Source: Diphasiastrum complanatum (taxonomy: Eukaryota > Streptophyta > Lycopodiopsida > Lycopodiales > Lycopodiaceae). Taken from it: a DNA stretch of 64,000 bases. The stretch covers positions 10,483,855-10,547,854 of the forward strand of contig CM055115.1 of the NCBI GenBank assembly GCA_029204225.1. Direction: 5' to 3'. A program made the position numbers and the translations under genes. Under the pieces are notes generated by a model. That model was not told where the DNA came from. It was given only the letters and a program-made list of their open reading frames with translations, and searched no databases. Shown piece by piece: positions 50,982-60,287 of this stretch (positions are counted from its first letter, which is position 1; each line of letters starts with the position of its first letter).

Positions 50982-52190
50982 TGTCAGAAATAGGTTAGAT
51001 AATCGTAGCGGAAACTTCCTACTTCCGTTGCATGACTATGCCTATAAAAAATTGAACAAAGTAGTAGTGATGGGAATCACGTTCAATCTTTAGCAACTAA
51101 CTTTGAAATCGCTAGATACTAAGTGATTACGTAGCCAAACATGAAGTATTGAATTCTCAAACAATTTTATCAGTTACAAAGGAAATATAGAGATGCATGC
51201 ATTCTGACAAATTTTGAACGCAATAAAAGACAGGTATTGATTCATAAAAACAAACTCAGATGCTAATGAGTGCAAAACATTAGCAGATAGAAACCGCGCA
51301 CTCTAAGATGTCTCTGAGTAACTCAGGTTAAGTCTGATAACAAGCAACTATGCTGATAAGCAACAACGCAATAGCAACTCTAAAATATAACTATAAACCT
51401 GAGCTAGAATGCTCAAGAGAGTTCAAGCTTAAAAGCTTGATAGAGAGCTAACTTGCAATACTTGCTGATATTAAACTGCTTACATTAAAACTGCATGAAT
51501 ATGATTGCCTATTTATACTAAGAAATTAGGTCGTCAATTGCAATTGCCAGCTGGCTGGTATCCACTGGCATCCATCCGGTTCCTTGTCATTGATTGCTTA
51601 TAAGCGGTGAAATTGGCTATAAACGTTTTGTCTACATAAATAAACCAAATTGTCACTTCTGCAAAAATGAACTAAAACAGCCATAGGCAACACTGTCGTA
51701 AAAGGCGATAGTATCGGGATTTTGCAAAAAACATGACAATGCCTTAAAAACTGATTTAGGATTGCCCTACACTTTGCCAGAGTCATTTCCTTAACTTTTG
51801 AGGCTCTTTGGAGAAAACGAAAAGTGCAACATTTTGTCAAGTGAAAAATGCAATTTTGCATATTTGCTTGCAAATCCTGATAGGCAAAAAAATGCGAAAA
51901 GGTAAATTGCATAGTTACACGAGATTCCTGATAGGCAACAACGTTGCCAAAAATGAAAAACCGAACCAGCACTAAGGTAAAACGCCGTGTATTTCCTGAC
52001 AGGTCAGAAAGCCGAAGTGAGAGAAAATGAAATGCGACACTGTGGTGAAACTCCGTGTAATTTTGCAGATTGTCTAAAAACACTTGTAAAACTGTAGACT
52101 ATAAAAGAACTGGGAAAATTTGCAAAACCGAATAAAACAATGGATGAAGATTAAAACCGATTAGTCGATTTGTGAGAAGGAGAATAATCC
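50982..52190 (-). mobile_element. copia C3 5' LTR
   Basis: About 1.2 kb from '..TTGGATTATTCTCC' (near 52189, the TGT start mutated) to TGACA at the PBS. It shares 'ccacagtgtcgcatttcatt' and 'acctgtcaggaaataca' with the LTR at 21814. The 161-codon frame at 51598-52083 is a chance frame in the LTR. The first 90 bp of the LTR is also the left edge of composite element X. Confidence 0.7.
52100..52106 (+). promoter_or_regulatory. TATA box, element X copy 3
   Basis: 'TATAAAA' in the same context as 23643-23649, about 510 bp upstream of the gag ATG at 52614. Confidence 0.5.
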
Positions 52191-52613
52191 AAGAGCCAGT
52201 TCTACCCTAGCTATATTTGTGTCAGATTCTCAATCTTAGAGTTTGACGAAGGTTATTTCCATAGAATTTGTCAGAAAAGTTTGATCAGAGAGTTTGTTTT
52301 ACCAAATATACCACTGTTGAACCTTCGCCGAGTCAGCCTTCGTCTAAGGAACCTTCACCAGTTCTAATTTAAGGTTCTGATTTTCCAGATCAAGACTTTG
52401 TCAAATTTTGGGTCAAATCTGATTCAGTTTGATTATGATTTTGAGTATTTTTTCATTTTGAGAAGTATCAATCAGTTGATCTTAGGAATATTTTTAATGA
52501 TATAGGAATCCGATTCTTTTCAAGTGGAAGAGATCTAGCAGAATTAATCTGAGATAGTTTTGATTGAAAAATCTAGATCCAATCTCATTGTCTACTTGAT
52601 CTAGTATGTAATA

Positions 52614-53900
52614 ATGGAAACCCCTGGAGGTGCTCCTCGGAAAGTCAATCCAATCATTGTTAGAAGAGCACCCCGTTTGAATCTACCCAAATACAATGGA
52701 TTAATAGATCCAATCGAATTTCTTCAGATCTATTTTGAATCTTGTGAAGTCTACGGTGAAGTTTTTCCCCAAGATAAACTTAAGCTTTTTTCTATGGCCT
52801 TAATTGGTGCAGCACAAGATTGGTACTATAATCAAGATGAAATTGAGAATACAGATTGGGAGACTATCAAACGAGCCCTTATCACACGGTTCAAACCTCG
52901 AAAGTTTATGGAAGACCCTTTCCTACTTCTAAGTAAAATTAAAATGGGGAAGCAGGAAATGGTTTGAGATTACATTGAACGGGTAAAACGACTTAGATCT
53001 GAGTGCAAACCTGAGCTGATCAATGAAAATGCCATGATTATGTGGTTTTTGTCAGGTCTACCTAAAAGGATCAGATGTGAGCTAAAACGCCATAATGAGT
53101 ACGCAATTTTGCAAAATGCTATGGATGATGCAGTACAAGAGGAGGATGAAGATTTAGACGATGAGCCGAATATCAGTATGTTGCCTTATACAGCAGGGCA
53201 GACCACTAAAACATCCACCACTATTGCATCAACGAATGTCAATGCTACTACAGAGATGATGCTCAATGAGTTTGAGAAACTTGGAAAGAACCAGCAGAAA
53301 CAGATGGAAAAGTTGCAGTCGCAATTTGATGAGAAGATCGAAGCATTGGAAGATTTCAATGGACAAGCAAACAAGAAACCTGAGAAGTTTGCTAAGACTT
53401 TTCATACCAGGGAAAATGTTTGGTGTTCTATTTGTATGGAAAATCACACAGTAAATGAGTGTCCTCAATTGAAAAAATGAATGGAAATCAGTATATGCCA
53501 TTTGTGTAATTTGCCTGATCATGAGACTGCTTTTTGCAACTTCAATACTCATATAATTCAGCAATGGTATGCCTAGATAGGATATCGAAAACCACATTAT
53601 GGAGGAAATCCAACAGCTAGACCTCGTCAATTTGCTCTTGGATACCCGGAACGATTAGTCTTACCTACCCCACCAAAGCACCCCACTCCTCCTTCCAATT
53701 TGATGGAACCAGAATCTTAAAGAGGTACCAAGCAATGGAATTATAGTAATGATCATAAAGGTGGATCTTCAGAATAGTATGCTATTTATGCTATCGCGCA
53801 ACAACAAGCATCTAGGAACTGGACCAGAGCACCACTTGGATGCTTTGCACGTGGAGAAAATCACAGAGTTGCAGAATGTCCAAACAAAGACAAATTTGTA
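52614..53900 (+). pseudogene. gypsy gag of element X, copy 3
   Basis: ATG at 52614. The retrotransposon gag domain reads 'KYNGLIDPIEFLQIYFESC', 'MALIGAAQDWYYNQDEIEN' and 'RFKPRKFMEDPFLLLSKIK' to a TGA at 52965 where Arg is likely (..MV-x-DYIERVKRL). It resumes in frame to 53480 with 'MWFLSGLPKRIRCELKRHN'. Knuckle 1 is 'CSICMENHTVNEC' and knuckle 2, after a stop, 'CHLCNLPDHETAFC' (CX2CX4HX4C). A degenerate third is 'CFARGENHRVAEC'. Several knuckles in a row are usual in plant gypsy gag. Confidence 0.85.
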
Positions 53901-53903
53901 AAT

Positions 53904-54640
53904 TTGATAACAATCAAGCAAAGACCAACAGCTCAGAACAAACCAAGTGTACCCTTGATGGTGGTTACCAGAGCACAGAAGCAGAAAGAACTTGTAGCAG
54001 TTCTAGTACCTACTGATTCTATACCATTAACTGATATACCAACAACATTTGGAGTCTATCCAAATCTTCATGCAGAAAAAAGAAGATATCAGGATATGAG
54101 CCAGTGTATTAAACATTTGCAAGAAGAAGAGGAGCTTGAAGCTGCTAGAGCAACAACCGAAGTTCATTCTTCACCAGTACAACCACCGAACAATCCACGC
54201 ATAGATATGAATGCTTAGTTGCATCATCATGAAGAACCCTTCAAGATGACTGAACCGGAAGCGCCGCAAACAGAACTGCTCATGAATATTTTTTCTAGTA
54301 AGATCAATATCTCATTGGGAGAGTTCCTAAAGTTGGTTCCAAAAGCAAAAAAAGTATCAGCGCAAAAGTTAACTCAAGCTGAACCAAAAGTCCATCATGA
54401 ACCACTTTTTTGTGTCGGATTTGAAGAATCTAATAAAGTACTCCATGTCGGAGCAGCTTGGGAAAGTGAACAAAAAAATATCACCCTGCCAATACAACAT
54501 AGGCAATTTTTTAAAGAAGTGGCCGTGATAGATGGCGGTTTGGGAGTTAACCTGATTTCTACAAAGCTATGTGCAAAATGGGGCCTTACAAAGATAAAAC
54601 CTACGACTTCTGCTATTAAGTCGATGAACTTGCAAATTGT
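53904..54640 (+). pseudogene. gypsy linker and protease of element X, copy 3
   Basis: Linker at 53904-54216, TAG at 54216, then an open frame 54219-54734. The protease site reads 'AVIDGGLGVNLISTKLCAK' (copy 1 has DGGSGV). The tail of this frame, from about 54633, is already reversed copia sequence, so the last 30 codons are artefactual. Confidence 0.8.
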
Positions 54641-55731
54641 CGCCAAGGTGAATGTACTTCTTGGCACTATATGGTGTATAGGACTCGAAACAACCAATGA
54701 GGCTGGTCATATGCTGAGTGGCACCAGAATCTAGGAACCAAGAATTGTCGTTGGATGCTCCTTGATGGTTGGTCATGAAGGCATCATGATCAACTTATTG
54801 AATGAGTTGTAAAACTTGTGTAGCTGCATTGACTACTTGATTTGACTGTCCCTTGTTGTTATTCTTTGCTTGTAGTATTCGGAAATCTTGAATCTCATGG
54901 TTGTTTCTCTTGGAGTATCTACAAATTTGATTGTTCTTTGTGCTGTGTTGGTTTGTGGTCTTGCTTTGATTGCTTCGGGCCTTTCTTCTTCTTCTGCTTA
55001 GTCGTGCCTTTGTTGGTGTACAAGGAATGAGAATTAGCTGAGGAACTAGAAGACTCGTTTTTCTGCATATCTTTCTACAACAATATGGCCCTTGAAAGAG
55101 TCAGCTCTGGATGCATCGTGATGATCATCACGTAGCTGTCATATGAGCTTGGCAAGATTGTAAGCAGTTGCATTAATGTGTCTTGATTGTCTATGACAGA
55201 TCCGACAATGGCCATTTGCTTCAACAGGTTCTTGAATTCGTTGATGTGATTCTATAGAGAATCGCCATTCGCCATCTTGAGGGAGTATAGTTTCTTCCTG
55301 AGATGTAGCTCGGAAGGTATATCTCACACTTCGTATAATGTGCTCAAGGTGTCCCAGAGCTTTCATATGGAGATTGCTACTTCGTCAGCTTCGGGTATTC
55401 CCTCTGCACCTATAACATCATACAACTCCTTAGCCATTAGCACGATTCTCATCTTAAATTTCCACAGATGGTAATTAGCTCCATCAATCTTGACCATGAT
55501 AGGACTGGATTTCCCTTGGGATTCCATTGGGAAAATTAGTCTAGGTGATAGGAGTAACTATCAGTGACTTAAGTATGAAAATCTGGTGCTAAATTATAGA
55601 ACAAGATGACAATCACTCTATCGGCTAGTAGAGTCTTGTTTCTGTGGAAGCTTATCAGGCTATAGAAATCGCTTTGAAATGGAACCACTTAAGGAATCAG
55701 AGAGGTTCTGATATCTTTCGCTCTGATACCA
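54633..55731 (-). mobile_element. Reversed copia gag-protease remnant, copy 3
   Basis: From the PBS at 55731-55720 (TGGTATCAGAGC, canonical) to gag ATG at 55527, knuckle region and the protease at 54760-54640 ('SWFLDSGATQHMTSLIG', the catalytic DSG intact here). Everything after the protease is lost at the junction near 54633. Confidence 0.83.
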
Positions 55732-56400
55732 TGTTGGATAAATAGATGAAATGGGAGGATCAATCCCTTCAAATTCTCTCAGTGCATGCACTATTGGTGG
55801 CTTAGTAGGCAAACACAAGAACATAATAATTTTAGAGCTTCCAATGCATGGTGGTAACAGAAGCGAAGAGCAAATAACCAGACAAATCAATTAGATGGCC
55901 AGACAAAAAATAGAAAAGCATTGCAGTATTGACACAAATTTGAATACAAAGCTAATCACAATCTGTAAAAGGTTATGAACCTATTATTGACAATCTATCT
56001 AAAAGAAAGAATCAACGCGTAAAAGCATCTACAATGTCTATCTACCATGTTACAAATTATACTCCATCCTCTCAATCTATATACAAATTTTATAGGTGTG
56101 CAGATGAAGAAGGTACAAAAGTGTTTGTGCCGTCTGTAGGAGATTGTTTGTCAAATGCCTTAGAAAATCGTTTGTAGGGTACCTTCGCCTTTCTGTAAGG
56201 GCACCATCGTCATTTGTCTTCGCAAAAAATACGAAGGTGGGACTTTGTCATATTTTTCACGTGCTAAATCTACTTGTATTTATGTAGACTATGCAATTGT
56301 CGTATTTTTCGCTTGCCAGAAATCACGAGTAAAAATGCAGCAGCATGAATGGAGGCAAAATAACATAGGATTTAGGAGAGTAGAGAAAATAAATCCAACA
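55732..56400 (-). mobile_element. copia 5' LTR in element X copy 3
   Basis: 669 bp with perfect 8-base inverted ends TGTTGGAT/ATCCAACA on the minus strand, directly abutting the PBS. It is the intact version of 27428-28116. Confidence 0.9.
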
Positions 56401-57190
56401 TCCTGGAGGCGAGATTATTGTTGTCAGGATTGGTAAATTTTGTTGTTGATGCCCTCCATCATTTGCTAGCACAATTTATTAAGGAATGGTAGTTGTTGTA
56501 ATAGTGGAGCATACCCTGAAGAAAGCCGTGCATTTGCCAAAGCTCCTCAGTTATATCCTTAACCCATGAAGGTATTGGAACTAGTCATTTCTCTTCCAAA
56601 ACAACTGCCAAAAAAATCCTCTTGGCAAGATTTTGGTGGCCAACTATCTTCCAAGATACCCACACTTACATAAAGGCTTGTTATGTCTATCAACAGACAA
56701 ATGTTTTTAGAAAAACGGCCAACTATATGCCTTTACACCCTGTCACAACTGATCAAGCTTTCCAAAAATGTGGGATTGATTATCTTGGACCAATTAGTCC
56801 CATTGCTAGACACACTCAATCTAGATATGTCGTAGTGGCTATAGATTATTGTACCAACTAGAGCTGTTCACAATGCTGATGATCATTCTACCCCAAAATT
56901 TCTCTACAAACAGACTATCGTGCATTTCGGATGTTCTCTAGAACTTATAAGTGATAGTGACAGTCATTTCCTTAACTCTATCATAACATTTATACTTTCA
57001 AAGTTATTTGTGGTACATCACAAAAGTTTTCCATATTATCCATGATGCAATGGTCAGGCGGAATCCACCAATAAAATATTATGTTGTATTCTAACCAAGG
57101 TCGTCGAGTCTAGCCAATCCAATTGGGAACTGAAACTTCACGCTGCCCTATGGGCCTATGTTACGGCATTTCCCACTCACGGGATCAAAG
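56401..57190 (+). pseudogene. gypsy integrase, element X copy 3
   Basis: The same organisation as copy 1: an RNase H tail, a zinc-binding region ('KACYVYQQTNVF'), then a core with 'FQKCGIDYLGPISPIARHT' (first Asp). After a TAG at 56859 the second Asp region and 'CNGQAESTNKI' follow in broken frames. It ends 'ALWAYV'. The first core Asp and the GP motif are better kept than in copy 1. Confidence 0.82.
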
Positions 57191-57419
57191 CTAAGTGGAA
57201 AACAACATAACAAGATACGCACCACTATGTGTTCAGTGTCGTGTTGTTACGAGAATGGTCGTACACGTCTCAAACACAAACCTAACTAGGGGATCCCTGA
57301 CATGTTTTGTCGACCAAGCTGTACCTCTATAGCTAATAGAGGTTTTCCAGGACACTAGAGACATAGCCTATAAAGGACTATAATCACTTCCTCAGTCTTC
57401 TTGAAACTCACGACCTGCA

Positions 57420-58545
57420 CTAATGATATCTTGCTCGCTTGCGAAGTTCCAGAGCTACCTCCTCCTCATATTCTCCATGAGGATCTCTTCCAGAATCCTT
57501 GATGATATCATCTAAGTTCTCTAACACATACTCTAGCAATGGATCGGGAAGCCCTAGATGCAATTCAGTGTATTGGGTAAAGGATCCTCCTAACTCTTTC
57601 CACGTAGAATCTTCACTCAACTCATACACTACAAGGGAACTAGAGTCGACATTATGTCTAACTCTGAACAGTCTATCTCCAACTAGGAGATGTCTATGGA
57701 AATCCCTGGAATAGAAATAATGATAAACCCTTCCATTTCTACTCAACTGGCAGAAGTCACCTGGTAGAGGTAGCTATCCCAATCCTAACCCAGTCATAAC
57801 AGTCCAGGCCCAGATTCGTCCTAATAGGACTTTGAAGTTCTATGGAGCGTGTTGCTACCAAGACCCATGAGTCATTCATTCTAATGTACACGGATGTTTT
57901 GACTCTAAATCCCTCATTATCAACTTGAATGGCTAAATCCCCAGCCCTTACAATTTCAATGGTGGTGTCTAATGATATCAGTTCTAGTGAAGCCCATCCA
58001 ATTATTTCGACTACGCGGCAATACCTCCTTGGGTTTGAGGTGTAGGCCATATACTAGTTGACTGCTTCTCTGACATGTCAAGCTCTCAATATAACTAACA
58101 CCCCTCAATCAATAGTCATTCACATAAACATCTATGCGTGTGTGGTCTTCCAACATTTCAAGAAGAGGATCAGAATACAAACATCCCTAGTCCTACCATA
58201 ATCTAGCAGTGGTAATATGCAGGGCTCTGGAGTTGCTAGGACCTCTGCTAATCTAGCAACACCAAAGATGGACACAACCGTTGTTGGTACATTATTTTCA
58301 GGCCTGTAAGGATGTTGATATACAGATAAGGTGTAGCAGTGTACGGAATATTAGGACCTATGGGAGGGCTTGGACGAAACATTCTCAATGCTTATTGTCA
58401 TTAGGTAGTGAATCATGGCTCTATTATATGACCCTTTCCCAAAGTATTCGTTAAGTACACTCCTTCCATCTAAATAGTTATAGGAGCTGTTCAAGTGTAG
58501 CGTGAATTTCCCAACCATCTTGGTTAGTTGATGGCTGACAGTCAA
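57420..58545 (-). pseudogene. C-terminal half of the antisense gene, copy 3
   Basis: From 58545 a frame of about 130 codons with a single stop reads 'KMVGKFTLHLNSSYNYLDG', 'SYNRAMIHYLMTISIENVS' and 'VSIFGVARLAEVLATPEPC'. Another frame gives 'LEMLEDHTRIDVYVNDY'. ORF 1 follows (58050, 'MAYTSNPRRYCRVVE'), then ORF 2 (57746-57420, 'RNGRVYHYFYSRDFHR' to 'GRDPHGEYEEEVALELRKR'). It shows that the reading frame originally extended well upstream of ORF 1. No known family. Confidence 0.55.
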
Positions 58546-58615
58546 AAGTCAAGAACCGTGTGTTCCAACGTGTTATCTTGACTATTGTGGTTCTAGATGA
58601 AGACCGACAATAGGT

Positions 58616-58900
58616 TTGTTCTTAACTCATGTAGTGTGTTCCAACCACAGAGAGCTTAACCTCACTCCTATGTTGCAAGGAGACGAGGATGACTTGCTCA
58701 ATTCATTCATGACATTCACTCAAGCAACATTCCTTAAAGGCTTTCTCCATGCATTCAGACAAAAGGCAATCATTCTGAGCAAACTAGCAATCTTGTTAGA
58801 GTCTAAAACTATCATCACCTCAAATCACAACTATCCTGCATTTAACTTTCTCTTGAGACATAACAATACACTGTCTACGAGCTATTTTAGCATGCTATAA
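58616..58900 (+). CDS. 94-codon ORF of the module, copy 3
   Basis: Third copy of the frame at 30250 and 38862, same length, about ten replacements. Shares 'LLESKTIITSNHNYPAFNF' with copy 2. Confidence 0.35.
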   Translation: MFLTHVVCSNHRELNLTPMLQGDEDDLLNSFMTFTQATFLKGFLHAFRQKAIILSKLAILLESKTIITSNHNYPAFNFLLRHNNTLSTSYFSML

Positions 58901-58949
58901 TCTTTCTTTATGAAGACATGGAACTAAACAGTATGCATTAAAGATTTTT

Positions 58950-60287
58950 CAATATGAAGTTGTAATCACTTCTGCGACATCTATGACATACACAATTGCA
59001 TCACCTATCACAGATTGAATATGCAGGTAGCAGAGTGTGAGAACAAAATGAGGAAACTTACATGTGAAATTCTCTTCTCAGGTCTCCTTTAGCTCCAGCC
59101 TGCAGGAAATCAGAGACCAATCATGCAAAGGTTAGGCTTCCGGAAGTGTGTAGTGTTGCTGGAGTTCACCTTGTAGACAGCAAGAAGTGTTGCACCTAAG
59201 TGCAGACTGGTTGCCAAAATGACTGATAATTGTGCAGTATCCAAAGTGAGCTCATGCAGATCACGGATAGTTTGATATAAACTTCCTCATCAGTCTTCTA
59301 CAAACTGTGTTTAGCAAGTTTCAATCGACAAAGCAACAGAGACAACATCCTTCGATTGCTCCATAGCAGATAGCAATGACAGCTCTAGTTCAATGATGGC
59401 TCTTCAACGATAATCAGACATACATTCTCAATAGGTCCCCATATCAGTGATGGAGTTAACAATTGCTCAAATCAGTCCTAGGATTTTGAATTATTCTCAC
59501 TCAGGATATCCATTGCTAATAGCGATTCCTCACTGGCTTTAGTAGCCTGATAACAAAGCTCTCACTCTCTCATAGACCGATGTTTGATATTCAGTTTTCA
59601 AACATCTGTGGAATGCACTTAATTAGAAGGAATACGTACAAGTCATCATGCAGAACTTCCTCAAAATCATTGAAAAGTCTATACTCAGATTTGCACATAT
59701 GGATCAGTGCTTTGATAGGAGTCGTCATGAAATTAGTTATCTCGTCACTATATAGATACAGATAAAAGTATACTGAGAATCCATACTTCAAATGTGATGT
59801 AAGATCATTACAGACCAGTACTCATAATACAACTGCTTAAATGCACAGTGAGCACTCCCATAGAGATCGATTGAAGGTAATCTCTCAGTTTCACATCAAA
59901 GTAGTGATGTCTGCTCAGGTCCGATAGGTGCTGCTTAATGCAATCATGCTCATGTAGGTACTGAAACAATGGTCTCTTCAAATGATCGCACCATAAACTG
60001 AAACTCGACTGAAAACTGAGTGGTATTCACACTATGAGGATGGTCAATGACGATAGTTCTCAGCTGCAGCAGTAGCGAAGGAATGCCTCAAATCTTTCAT
60101 GGAGGATAGAGAGAAACATTATGATACTTATGTGAGTCAACGCACGTTCAGAGCATGCTCATGTTGTCGGCTAGGATTTATCTCCCTATCCCTTCCGTCA
60201 GTGATCATGATCTGCATCAATCGCTTAGTATGAAGCCTCCATGAATCTTAATCAAAGTAGTTAGTGCAACAACGCTGGTCAATCAGA
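58950..60287 (-). pseudogene. N-terminal half of the antisense gene, copy 3
   Basis: The frame 59791-59591 is open for 66 codons ('LYLYSDEITNFMTTPIKAL', 'CKSEYRLFNDFEEVLHDDL'), where copy 2 has a stop. Upstream, 'HLSDLSRHHYFDVKLRDYL' and 'VIDHPHSVNTTQFSVEF' are readable in shifted frames. It is truncated at 60287, so the start seen in copy 2 is missing. Confidence 0.5.

Larger units (their letters stand above)
48060..52190 (-). mobile_element. Ty1/copia element C3 with 5' LTR, lacking RT
   Basis: From right to left: 5' LTR (about 52190-50982), canonical PBS, gag start at 50775, knuckle, protease, integrase, then RNase H directly, and a 3' LTR start at 48117 that is cut off at about 48060. 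The whole RT is missing at one clean junction near 48840. Otherwise it is one of the most complete copia elements here. Confidence 0.88.
52098..60287 (+). mobile_element. Composite gypsy/copia element X, copy 3
   Basis: The most complete composite: leader with TATA box, full-length gag with knuckles, protease, reversed copia gag with PBS and LTR, gypsy integrase and the antisense module. Gypsy RT is absent, and the copia insert lacks integrase (compare 25171-26333). The right end at 60287 is where homology with module copy 2 stops. Confidence 0.82.
57159..60287 (-). mobile_element. Antisense-gene module, copy 3
   Basis: Homologous to 37405-40425 and 28863-31140. Read on the minus strand. Confidence 0.72.

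Noticed and set aside
51598-52083. 161-codon minus ORF
   Set aside because: Lies wholly inside the copia 5' LTR and has no protein similarity.
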